DNA from: Dendrocalamus latiflorus
Taxonomy: Eukaryota > Streptophyta > Magnoliopsida > Poales > Poaceae
NCBI GenBank assembly: GCA_017311315.1
Contig: CM029636.1
Coordinates: 22,685,139 to 22,749,138, forward strand
DNA: 64,000 nucleotides
Direction: 5' to 3'
In this document: piece by piece, positions 9,373 to 21,200 of the stretch
Position numbering within the stretch: position 1 is the first letter of the stretch
Layout: each line of letters opens with the position of its first letter
The notes under the pieces: model-generated
What the model was told of the DNA's origin: nothing
What the model saw: only the letters and a program-made list of their open reading frames with translations
Databases searched by the model: none
Program-made: the position numbers and the translations under genes

Positions 9373-12300
9373 TCATAGTTTTATCTGATCAATTTACTTA
9401 CCAAAACCAACTTTTTATCTGATCAATCTTCTTACCTCACAATATCATGCATACGTGTTAATTTCTGATGGGCTGAAGTCATATGGTGAAGAGATATTTG
9501 ATCAGCGGTTTAAAAAATTACAAGGGGGTTATTTCACAAAAATGTGGTGGTAGGTTAACCTACGCTAGCTATATACGTACGGGCGATGATGGCGCTATGA
9601 TGTCATCTCACAAAACTATTTCTGAAACCAAAATCGTTATGCGCCCTTCAGTCACAAATGCGCGTGGTTCTAGCTACGTAAGGCCAAAGTTTTAAAAATC
9701 TGACAGTCCACATTTTTTATAAATTTAGATTGGTTATATAAAATTATATATAATATTATAATTTTATTAGATTTTATAAATATATTATAATATAAATTAG
9801 TGATCAAAGTTATTTTTAGGATTATATCAATATTTAAAATGATATGTATTTTTTATCAGAGAAAGAGTAGGTTATCCAGTGCTACTAATATTGCTTGCTT
9901 CTGGTGGTGCCTAGCTTCAAAAACACCTGGCCAAAAGTTCCTAGCAATTCGCAGCTATTAATTTACAACGCATGTCAATCTTAAAATGTAAGTGTGTTCT
10001 TGATAGAGTTCTAATTATGCATATAATTAAAGTTATCATTAGACTTATTTACAAGTTTAAACTTATAGTTGATAATTTTCCCTCAATATAATCTGGGCTC
10101 ACCACATAAGTTAAAGAGATATTTTTTCTCTTTCTTCTTATGATTAATATGGGAGTTCTTATGCTTGGTAAAAAAAAAGTCCAGTTTCGTGACTCATGAG
10201 CACTACAAACATGGTTAGACCAAGAATGATTATGTAACACCCTAGTTTGACATGAGCCCAGAATATCACCACTAACTCTGTTCCTTTCCAAAAAAATAAA
10301 CCATCTTTCATAAACTACTAACATCAATACATCGGCCAAGTTTTCAGGAAAATACTCACTCAAGCAAAACATGACGATGTTAAATAAAACAAATCTTAAC
10401 ATTTAATTACAGCAATAACAATAACGAAGATAATCTAATTATTAAGACTAACCAATGATACTTTATTTGATTGCAACCATACTACTAGCTCTGTGTTCTA
10501 AAGAAACTTATTAACCAATTGCAAGAGTTTGCATAAACTAAATCGCTAATAATGAATGTTTAATGTCTAATATGATAAGTGAAGCATCGTCAGAGCACGA
10601 TCTGATTATGAGCTACCTTCTCATACATGTCACCTTCATTGTTCACCTAAAGACAGCAACATAAGTAAGAGAGAGTCCACGATTCAATAAACACATAATA
10701 AAACAGCATGGTAGACAATTTATAAGCATAAAATAGCAAAAGCAAACAGCCCGTGTTACCTTTCTACCATACAGTTGCCTAAACATCAAATAAATAATGT
10801 TGTTTCTACGTGCTTCTTGATCTAACAATCCAGTCTTTACCCGGTAGTCTAACCCTGCTGTCCGGTAATAAAAACATCATAACTCTTGACTCAGAGGCCC
10901 TAACTTGAGAAACTATGTAAGTTCTGGAATCTGCATGGAATTTTCTACACATTCTTAGTTGGTCAAAAAACCTAATTAATCTATTTTAACCCTCGTTTTT
11001 AACCCCCCCCCCCAATTGTTGTATTGTTATACTGGGCAACAGAATTAATAATTTTATAACTAATTATCTAATGGTCCAAACATAATAAATCATACCACTT
11101 ATAAAATATAAAGAAAATTATATTCCTTTATTTAGTTATGCTTAGGATTTAATTCAATGCAACATCCCAAAATTTTGTCTTCTTTAAAAATTTAATTTTA
11201 AATTAATTATTTTAAATAATTGGATTTTATGTGTAATCCTGGAAATTAATCTCAATTCCAATTCTAGCCTAAAATCCGCAATTCAAATTCTAAATTCAAA
11301 TCCAACTTCCAAATTCAAAATCCAAGTCCAAAATCTAAAAATATTTTCTTTCTTTGGGCCTAGCTCAATTTATTTTTCCTTGGGCCAAGCCCAATTTATT
11401 TTTCCTTGGGCCAGCCCAATTTTCTTTCGGCCCAGGCGCATCCTTTATTTTTCTTTTTCTCTTTTCTTTCCTTCCTTTCTCTCTCCTCTTTTCTTCCCTA
11501 TTCTTCCTAGCCTCCCCTGTTTGACCAAACCAGAGCAGCAGCGCCAGGGGGCCACCGGCCGCCCAAGGCTTGGCAAGCTATCTGACCTGTCCCACCCCTT
11601 CATCACATGCATGAATAACGTCCCAATTATGCATGCAATCATCCCCATCCGTTTCCTTGCCATTTCACATGTTTCCATTTATTTCTTTAGTTCCCATCCA
11701 AAGCAAAACCGATGTCGTTTAATCCTCGTAGGTTTCCTCTTCACCCTAGTCTTCAAATTGGATTCCTGTGACTATCTTGTACCCCTTCAGAGCCCATGTT
11801 CCTGAAACCAACCATCGCCTCGACTCACTTTCTAATCACTCCAGTGAAAATTTTCACAATCCTTTCATGTCATATCATGCTCTCAAGTCTCATCAACCTT
11901 CATGTCAAACTAATTTGGTTTTCATGTAGGGAATTACTATGAATCAAGTTTTTCCTAAAAACCGGCTGAAACTGTCTCCCGCCGTCGATTAGTCGCCTCT
12001 GGTGAGCCAAATTTCAATTCCTTGTTCCTACACCATCTCCCCTACGTGTGACATGCATCAATTTGCCTAATGCTTTGCCAAGGAGAGCTGTCACTGGTGT
12101 CACCCTATTTGCCATGACGGGTCACCGCTACGAGCTAATTCTGGCCATTCTCCGGCCAAGCTGACTCCACCAACGCATTCAACATGCTGAGGCTGTGCCT
12201 GTGCTCGTGCGAACCATCACCAGATGTCGTCAGAGTGCCGCCACCCACCACTACCTGCATCACCGAAGACTCTAGGCATCGTCGCCACCTTCATCGGTCT

Positions 12301-14236
12301 CCATTTGTCGTGTCATCACCTCTCATGCCTTCCTCAAGGAGCCCTCAAACCCATTTTGCTAGTTGGTCGTGCCGCTGCTCACCACCGTCGCCCATCGCTA
12401 GAGCCACTGTGCCCTCAGAAAACTCCTCTATTTTTTTCTACCAGACAAAGCACTTCTATTCCTCCTTTGAGTCCATGACAACAGGCCCCAGATGTCATTC
12501 CCCATTGAAAATAAAAAACCATCCAATAAAAAGATTCCCTGAAATATTCCCTTGCTTATCTTTTTTTTTAGAATTCCATTCCCTTTGAAACTTCTGATGA
12601 TTTGTTCTCCATCGTCCGAATTCCGAATCGAGTAATTCAATTTCCTAAATTCATCTAAATTCCTAATCTACCTTCTAGTACCTATTCTGTATTTTTATGA
12701 TTTTATTTGAATTTAGTTATACTCATTTGCACTCTTTTGGCCTTGCGTTTTCTTATTTTACTTCTTCAAGGGAGTTTGAGGTTATTTGCTTGGTTTGAGG
12801 GGAGTTTCAATTTTTATCGCATTCATTATAATATATTGCATATCTAATTTTCTACAGCTAGATCTAACTAATTATGCATGGAGCTCTGACTATTATTGAT
12901 GTATGATGTGCTATCATGAAATTGCTCATTGCCATGTTTTATGATATGTTAGTTTGATTTATCTTGACTTTCTTTATATAGCTTAATTTTTGTCATGCTA
13001 GCAAAATAAAATTACAAGTGGTACTACAAAACTTGAATTAAAGCATATCAATGTTTGATCTTATGACTAGTTTTGTTTTAGTGCTCCTTGTATGATTCAT
13101 GCCATGTTAAGTATGCTCTATTGAATCTTGAATCTAAATTGAGTTTTAGATTGAGTTATACTAGTTCTTTGTTGAAGTATGAGTTTACTTCTCCTAGACT
13201 TTTGCAGCTCAGGTCAGGTATTGCTTATTGACTCATGAGTAGCTCATTGTTTTTGAATTACAAAATACAATGAAAAATGATCTCTTTTACATGCGTAAAA
13301 CTGATTTCACCGATTCTTTCTCATGAGAAAGCTTAACATTGCACTTAGCATGAACTCAGGGGGGTTTGGATAACCATGATCATTCTCTTAAGCTTATTAC
13401 TTGGTGCCCAAGTGCAATGGCAAACATCATGCGGAGGTTCTGGGATGCCAACCTAGATAAGGGGTATGTTCTTCTAGGTTGTGGCTTATGGCTTATGGAT
13501 AAATTTTTTGAATTCTGAACTATTCGTGAAAGGTAGTACGTAGAGAAAAATAGTTGTATGCGATTTTAGCCGCTATAGCTGAACTCGGTACAGTTTGTAT
13601 TACAATACACTTGAAGACCCCACTTTAAAAAAACTTAAAAACTAGTTACTGAAACATAAGTCATAAGTGCTAAACAAAACCCACCCAAGGGCCAAGTTCT
13701 TTTTGGCTCATGGCTTATTGCTTCTATTAAACAAACAAACAAAATAATTTCTCCACTGTCATTTCGAAGCACCTTATCAGGATAGTTTTTTTTTGAAACG
13801 GCTTATCGATTTATTGGTATTCAATTTGTTCAAAAATATGCACGTTAGGAACAAAAACTATAAGTTGCAGAAAAAAAGAATTGAGTGGCATGACTTTGTG
13901 AGCTCTTGACACGAGCAAGGACGACGGCAGTATCATTGATTTTTAATAATAAACAGGGTGGAGGGAGGCCGGACTGGCGGGGCCACGGCCCCCTCAAGAA
14001 CAAAAAAATTGCAATCGCATTCCCTTGTGTTTCAAAGGAATTTATTTGCATCGATGGTACTTGATAAGTGATTTGCCTCTCGCGAGGCACCTCATGCATT
14101 TTGATAGCAGGCGTGTGCATATAATGTTCTGCAGCACCAGAACATATGCAGTGCTCCCACCCAAAATGGTGCCACGAGGCTCCCATTCCTCGGAAAATGA
14201 TGCAAACAGTGACGAAAAATTGTGGTTTTATAGATC
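9373..14236. other. Gene-free AT-rich spacer with probable old LTR and MITE debris
   Basis: No gene family was recognised. A possible degenerate gypsy LTR starts at 'TGTAACACCCTAG' (about 10232). It runs through stretches of 'AATTCAAATCC'-type words and repeated 'TTGGGCCAAGCCCAA' motifs at 11355-11430 that are common in grass LTRs, but its end was not found. Stowaway-like AT-rich filler lies at 9690-9860. Regions 13455-13690 and 13690-13880 resemble hAT-like MITEs ('GGCTTATGGCTTATGG', 'AAACTATAAGTTGCAG'). A 10-bp C run sits at about 11005. The Pro/Ser-rich open frames at 12184-12588 have no recognisable domain. Confidence 0.4.
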
Positions 14237-14383
14237 ACTAGTAGTGTGCCCGTGCTAACGCTACGGTAAAATACAAAACAAGATAAAATTTGTAAAATAA
14301 GATATGCATTTGTAAGTTTTCATGCAATAAGATATGCATTTGTGTCTATTCGCTTGAGTTTTATTGGGTGGGGGAGGGATTAC

Positions 14384-14465
14384 CTGTATCATGGACCACA
14401 GGAAGATCATAATTTGTGATATACTTCCCCATTGACTGAATTAAATCTCGAATGTCTCTAAGCTT
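14384..14465 (-). pseudogene. Unidentified captured exon
   Basis: An 82-bp block on the minus strand is open in one frame and encodes a protein-like segment containing 'SMGKYITNYDLPVVHDT'. It is preceded by an acceptor-like CTGTATAG and followed by a donor-like GTAATCC. I do not recognise the family. Position (between the cytochrome c exons and the Helitron 3' end), orientation and splice-like edges suggest another captured exon. Confidence 0.4.
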
Positions 14466-14666
14466 CTATACAGTTAAGTACAGGCCATAGTATGAGGGTA
14501 CTTCATACTGTCATCCGCAACTGGCACAATACATCTCAGCAAATGGATTCTCAGATTAGATAGCTCTAACACAAGTCTCTATCTTATGCACACCAAAGGG
14601 GAAAAATAACATACTTCCACAACAAGTAGCATTCCCTCAGGTAAATCAAGTGATCATTAACCATAC

Positions 14667-15746
14667 CTTCTTAGGATTAAGCAGGTAGTCATACAGTGTG
14701 TTCTCCTTCCAGATCACAGCCATGTTCTTTTTGCCGCAGAGTAGGAGTAACCAGGGGTAGTACCCGACTGCCTCCCAAACAACCCATTCAAGTTTGGACC
14801 TGCAAAGTACGAACATGATTCTTATTACGAACTACACCAATCTTGCATATGCTCTATGTCTGACAGAAAATGGACATCATCGAGGTTGCATCCTAAGCGG
14901 ACCATAAGTTGAACAAACCATCTAATCTGCATTGGCAATGGAGACGCTATGCAACATAACTATCTTGGAAAAAAGAAAGCTACCGATAACCAACAAAATA
15001 ACCAATCTGTCCAATTTCTAGCGGTGATTAGTGCTCGTCACATATTAGTTTATTACCAGCAAGTGTGCTTATAGATCAAGCCCAAAATAAGCAGATGCCT
15101 AACACTCCATATCAAATGACCAAATGCGGAAACTTGCATATCACAGCACAACGTGCAACATCAACAAATAAATAAATCTAGACAGGAGATAAATCCCAAT
15201 TAGAGAGATAGCTAACGCCACCCATTTCAGAGCAATAAACAATCGAACAGAAGCGTGTCCTACTCTATTAGTCCATGAGTTGACCAACAACTAAACTAAC
15301 GCACAAACTCTAATAAATCAGAACAATAACAGCAAGCAGCAGACATCTTAAACCGTTACATCTAATGATAAAACAACGCGAGCATCAGCAAAAGCAACAA
15401 ATCCATGGCCCACTCGACTCCCTCGTCACCAATCGCACAGATCTACCATTCTGCGCAGCACAAGGCGGATCTATCATTCCAAGTTCCGATCCGAACCACC
15501 GCTCTACAGCCCACACGGCCACACCCACACAGAGGAGGCAGATCGAACGAACCATCCAGATCCCCATCCCCCACCCGCACCACGAAGCTAGCTAGATACG
15601 CTCAGTCTAGGGATCTAGGAGGCTGGGCGCTCACCTTGCTTGTGGCCGGCGCCCTTGTCGACGGTGTGGCACTGCGCGCACTTGGTCTTGAAGATCTTCT
15701 CGCCGGCCTTCGGGTTGCCGGGGGGCGCCTCCGAGAACGACGCCAT
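14667..15746 (-). pseudogene. Cytochrome c gene fragment (exons 1-2, frameshifted)
   Basis: Exon 1 (15635-15746) starts MASFSEAPPGNPKAG and contains the haem-attachment motif CAQCH, ending before a GTGAGC donor. Exon 2 (14667-14799) follows a TTTGCAG acceptor and encodes PNLNGLFGRQSGTTPGYSYS, then residues of the ENTLYDYLLNPKK block, ending before GTATGG. Splice phase is consistent (Gly codon split G/GT). Two defects are visible. One base is missing after GYSYSAA (about 14720), where a CAAA/AAAA run has lost a nucleotide, and this shifts the frame. The last exon, with the 'YIPGTKMVF' axial-Met region, is absent before the Helitron end. A functional electron carrier cannot be made. About 80 bp of leader precede the ATG. 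Confidence 0.85.
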
Positions 15747-16014
15747 CGCCGCCGCCGCCGCACACAAAGAGATCTGAACCTACGAGACTCGTCGAAGGAA
15801 GAGGAAGCGAACTGCAACTTTTTTTTTTTTGCCTTTCTGGCTTCTGCCGATTCCGGGGGAGGTCAGTTCATGAATCGCTATATATATGTAGACAGCTATT
15901 ATTGTGTATCAGTTATCATCTAATAATTGTGATGTACAGATAAATGATCATCAAAACAAAAAAGAGCAGAAGCAAGGCCGGTCCTTGTGACAAACTGTGA
16001 CAGAGCAACATTAC

Positions 16015-16811
16015 CTGTGAACCAGAGACTATAGATGGATCGCTAGCTACCACGTAATCCATCAACAAGCTCATCGTACAGCTGTTCCTTTGGAGTCGGT
16101 GCTGGTGCACCATAATAAGAGAATTCAACAACGTCAACATCGCACCACACACCCCCAGGTCCCTGTTAACAGAACAGCAAAAAGGGATTATGTAATTCCA
16201 GATGAATTGCTTAAGTACAGGATTCAAGATAATGTCTACCTCGAGGGCAGCTGGTAGACATTGTGTGGGGCTAAGCCATTTCCTGTGAACCTTTCGAGCA
16301 ACAAAGACAAGGATGGCAGGTGTGTCAGTCAATGTTCCCTGCCTGATTCGAAAGCCTATTGCTGTACCAAAACTAAGGACCTGTTTGGAACAGAGGAATT
16401 TCACAGGAATTTTGCAGGAATTTTGCAGGAAACAGTTCAATTCCCGCAGGAATCGGGAAAAATTCCCGCATTCCAAACAGGGCCTAAAGCGGCGCAAGAT
16501 CTTGCTGTGGAATGCTCTTATAATCATCAAATCAAGCAAGGTGGTGGCTTGCTGCCCCTTTGGCAAACTGCCAAGATGTCCTGGTAATACGCCCTTCTGT
16601 AGGTTCCCAAAGTAATTAGCTCGCCCTTCGGCAGAACCATGCATTAGAGTAGATGTAGGCCAAGAAAAGTATGCAGCGCTGCTTTCAGAGTGCTGACGAC
16701 CTGAGGCAATCAGTTGGAGAGGAGATGGGCAACAGTAATGATTGCATCCGTTTCTCTCCATATCCAGTGCTGACCCCTCTGACTGTGATGACCCTTCCAA
16801 ATATCTGATTC
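16015..16811 (-). pseudogene. NARROW LEAF1-like gene fragment (two exons)
   Basis: Exon A (16240-16811) encodes 'SQSEGSALDME', 'AAYFSWPTS', 'EGRANYFGNLQKG', 'LPKGQQATTLLDLM', 'RAFHSKILRRF' and 'GTAIGFRIRQGTLTD', ending at 'PTQCLPAALE' before GTAGAC. Exon B (16015-16162), after TTAACAG, encodes 'GPGGVWCDVDVVEFSYYG', 'TPKEQLYDELVDGLRGS' and then 'GSQ' before GTAATG. This matches the N-terminal part of the plant trypsin-like protease NAL1 (leaf-width and polar auxin transport regulator). The catalytic region is absent. Exon B contains a 4-bp TAGC duplication that creates an immediate stop after LRGS. Exon A contains a MITE (16377-16484). It lies in the Helitron between cytochrome c and the copia LTR. 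Confidence 0.85.
16377..16484. mobile_element. Tourist-like MITE inside the NAL1-like exon
   Basis: A 108-bp segment with ends GGACCTGTTTGGAA and TTCCAAACAGGGCC is flanked by TAA (16374-16376 and 16485-16487). It interrupts the NAL1-like protein exactly between 'LRRF' and 'SFGTAIGF', which are contiguous in the family. Element plus duplication is 111 bp, so the reading frame of the exon stays open. Confidence 0.8.
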
Positions 16812-16815
16812 TGTA

Positions 16816-17682
16816 AACCATCACAGGCATAACAGATCTAGACATGTAAACCAGAAAACTGTACATGAACAGATCTAATGCGGAGAACATGACTGTTACG
16901 TACCGATGATTCTGCTCTGATCGGTTTGCCGATGTTGACGCTGCAGGTACGGTGTGGATGACACGAGGTCGATGACAATTCGCCGAAGCCGAACGACGAG
17001 GAAGACGAGCCAGAGCTACAGCAAGCAGTCGCGCAGAGCGCTTCCCAAAAACCTTATTCGCCCTCTCCCGGTGCAGGACTTCGAAGGCGACGGTTCCGGA
17101 GACCTGCTCTCCCGAACGACAGTGCACGCCGGCGGACGGGACGGAGTAGACTACGTGGGACGGCGCAGTACGATGGAGGAGGCAAAAACCCTAGATTGAT
17201 TCGCTTCTTCGATGATTCTGTATGGAGTCGGCGGCTCAGTATTTATGGAGAAAACAGGACGTGTGATCAAGACGCCTGCACGTTCTCCATAACTCGTAAC
17301 CGAAACGGATTAGTTGCGCGTAACCGATCCGGATTCACCGCTACTCAAAACAGCAAAAATAAAACTGCAAAAGGAAGCCGCGTCTGCGCAAGCATCTGGA
17401 GCCGATTTTGGCGGACCATTCACGCAGGTGCCGTGCACGCGCGCCCCCCGCCCCGCCCAGCCCGGCCCGGTGAGGCGAGGCGAGCGAGCGCGCGCGTGTG
17501 ATCCTCTAGTTCTCTCCCACACATGCCTCAAGTGGCTAGGAGTGCACCATCCCTTTTAAGGTGGTCTTCCTCTCCTAGAAATAGCAATATGGTACTAAAG
17601 TGCACATGCATTGCTCCTTTGCATGAGTGGGCCTTTGAGATTTAGGAATTATTCTTATGGGCTTGGCCCACATAATTCAACA
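16816..17682 (-). repeat. 3' LTR of the copia element
   Basis: 867 bp, TG-start on the minus strand. It contains a TATA-like CATAAATACTG (about 17232-17242) downstream of a GC-rich block with GAGCGAGCGCGCG-type sequence. It adjoins the NAL1-like exon at its 3' end, so transcription from it would run through the captured NAL1 and cytochrome c exons. Confidence 0.88.
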
Positions 17683-18233
17683 ATCCCCCACCAGATCTCA
17701 AAGTCCCACAGAGATTTGCCTGAATTCCAATGTACTGTTTATATATCAGTATTTCGATGGAGACCGATTAAGGTTGAACATCCATCTAGAACTCCAAGCT
17801 ACACTTACTCACAACTTGAACAATGGACTATGCCTTGAATTGCAAGTTGGTGCAAGCAAGCTTCACTTAAAGACTTAACTGATACTAGGCCGCCAGTAGG
17901 CTACCCCTCGGTTGGAGCGTATAAGTCATACTCCTTGGTCTCTTCATGAGCTTAGTAGGAGATTACTCAAGATCTTCATAGACTGCGACTAACAGTCGGG
18001 CTCATATAGGTGTGTTCTTTCAAGAACGCTCTGCAGGATAGCGTCTTCGCTTCTAAAAGCCAATGGAACACATTAAGACCTTAGTCAACCTGCCTTGCAG
18101 TTTCTGAGAGTATTGCATCTTCACATAGAGAGGGTTGAAATTACTCTCCTCCAGTTAGCTAATGGCTTGTTTTTCCCAGATCCTAATTCACGGGATCTCC
18201 GATCACATAGGTTGGGTTACTACCATAGATAAC

Positions 18234-21200
18234 TCACATGGGTCTCATACCCATCTCCTTCGATGCACTATCTATCACATTCCGTGATAGTCCCTTTGTA
18301 AAGGGATCTGCCAGGTTTTTATCTGTTTGGATGTAATCCAAGGTTATAACTCCGGAGTTTCTCAATTTCTTGACAGACTTCAATCGTCTCTTGACATGCC
18401 TAGACGATTTCATATTATCCTTAGAACTGTTCACTTTAGCGATAACGGTTTGATTATCACAGTTCATAAGGATAGCTGGCACTGGCTTTTCCACCGTAGG
18501 TAGATCCATCAATAGATCCCGTAGCCATTCTGCCTCAACAGTAGCAGTGTCTAGTGCCGCAAGCTTTGCTTCCATGGTTGACCTCGTCAAAATGGTCTGT
18601 TTGCAAGACCTCCATGAAACAGCACCACCACCAATAGTGAAAACATATCCACTAGTGGCTTTGATCTCATCAGCATCAGAGATCCAGTTGGAATCACTAT
18701 AACCCTCCAGCACCGATGGGTACCCAGTATAGTGAAGTCCAAAGTTCGATGTACCTTTCAGATAGCGCAACACTCGCTCAAGCGTCTTCCAGTGATCATC
18801 TCCTGGGTTAGATGTAAACCGGCTTAACTTGCTCACAGCAAAGGAGATGTCTGGCCTTGTTGCACTAGCTAGGTACATAAGTGAGCCAATTATCTGAGAA
18901 TATTCCAGCTGATTCCTAGCAATTTTCTTATTCTTACGAAGTAACACGCTAGGATCATAAGGTGTTGGAGAAGGCTTGCTATCAGAAAAATCAAAACGGC
19001 TCAAGACCTTTTCCACATAATGAGATTGCAAAAGTGTAATCCCATCCTCACCTCTAACCAATTTAATGTTTAGAATAACATCAGCCACTCCCAGATCTTT
19101 CATATCAAAGTTTTGAGACAAGAATGATTTGACCTCATTTATCACATTGATGTTTGTCCCAAAAATCAGGATGTCATCCACATACAAACATAGAATAACT
19201 CCCTCACCCCCACCATAGCGATAGTATACACATTTATCTGCCTCATTGACAGCAAAGCCTGCAGATGTCAGTGTTCTATCGAACTTCTCATGCCACTGCT
19301 TAGGGGCTTGTTTCAGACCATACAAAGATTTCAACAGTTTTAACACCTTGCCTGTTTGACCTTCTACTACAAATCCATCAGGCTGTTCCATGTAAATTTT
19401 CTCATCCAGCTCTCCGTTAAGAAAAGCTGTCTTAACGTCCATTTGATGAACGAGAAGACCATGTGAGGCAGCCAAAGCAAGTAGTACTCGAATTGTGGTC
19501 AGTCTAGCAACAGGTGAGTAAGTGTCAAAGAAATCTTCGCCTTCTTTCTGAGTATAGCCCTTGGCAACAAGCCGAGCCTTGTACTTTTCAATAGTACCAT
19601 CAGGCCTAAGCTTCTTTTTGAACACCCACTTGCACCCTACAAGTTTGCACCCATAAGGTTTATCTGTCAGCTCCCAGGTTCCATTAGCGATAATGGAATC
19701 CATTTCACTACGGACAGCCTCCTTCCAGTAGTCTGCATCAGGGGATGCATACGCTTCTGAAATAGATTTGGGAGTGTCGTCCACAAGGTACACAGTGAAA
19801 TCATCACCAAAGGATTTGAATATCCTTTGTCTCTTGCTCCTTCTAGGAGCTCCACTGTCATCCTCCTCATTGACAAGTTCATGTGTATGTTCAAAAGGTT
19901 CAGGTGATGTGATTGAACTAGGAATTATTTCAGAAGGTTGACTAGTAGTGTTATGTGTATCCTTCATTGGAAAAATATTCTCAAAGAATGTTGCATCTCG
20001 AGACTCCATAATTGTACCAACATGCATGTCAGGTACCTCAGTTTTAACTATCAAAAATCTATAAGCAATGCTATGATTAGCATATCCCAGAAAGACACAG
20101 TCCACAGTTTTAGGTCCAAGCTTGCGTTTCTTAGTTATTGGCACATTAACTTTCGCCAAGCACCCCCATGTACGCAAGTAAGAAAGTGATGGTTTTCTCC
20201 CAATCCATACCTCGTATGGTGTTTTGTCCTTATTTCTGTTAGGAACTCTATTTAATACATGATTAGACGTTAGCAAAGCCTCCCCCCACCATGCCTTAGG
20301 TAAGCCCGCAGTATCTAACATGGCATTCACCAAGTCAGTCAACGTGCGATTTTTCCTTTCGGCAATCCCATTTGACTCGGGAGAATAATGAGGCGTCCTC
20401 TCATGTATAATACCATGTTCCTCACAAAATAAGTCAAATTCGTTTGAGAAATACTCTCCACCACGATCTGACCTAAGTCTTTTTATCTTTCTATTTAACT
20501 GGTTTTCAACTTCTGCCTTATAGATTTTAAAATAGTCTAAAGCCTCATCTTTCGTTTTCAATAAATACACATAACAGAACCTAGTTGCATCATCAATCAA
20601 TGTCATGAAATATCGTTTTCCACCCTTCGTCAACACGCCATTCATCTCAGAAAGATCTGAATGCAGGAGTTCTAGTGGTGCCAAGTTTCTCTCCTCAGCA
20701 GCCTTGTGAGGCTTACGAGGTTGCTTTGATTGCACACAGCTATGACATTTAGAACCTTTGGTGATGGAAACGTTTGGAATTAAATTCATACTGGAAAGCC
20801 GAGACATCAAACCAAAATTAATATGACATAGACGTGAGTGCCAAACATTAGCCTCATCATCCACACTACCACAAATATGGTTCACAGTCTTATTGCAGAA
20901 ATCTGAAAGGGAAAAACGGAACAAGCCTCCGCACTCATAGCCTTTACCAATAAAATATCCATGTTTAGACACGACTACTTTATTAGACTCAAATACCAAT
21001 TTAAGCCCGTCTCTACATAAACGGGAGCCACTAACGAGATTCTTGTCTATAGAAGGGACATGCTGCACGATCTTTCCCGAAGTAAACTTCAGATCTACCG
21101 TTCCAACACCATGAACAGTAGCATGTGACCCATTCCCCATTAGGACGGAGGAATCTCGGGCGACCTGATAAGAAGAAAACAACGAAATATCAGCACACAC

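Noticed and set aside
14667..15746. Functional cytochrome c gene
   Set aside because: Frameshift in exon 2 and no final exon before the Helitron end.
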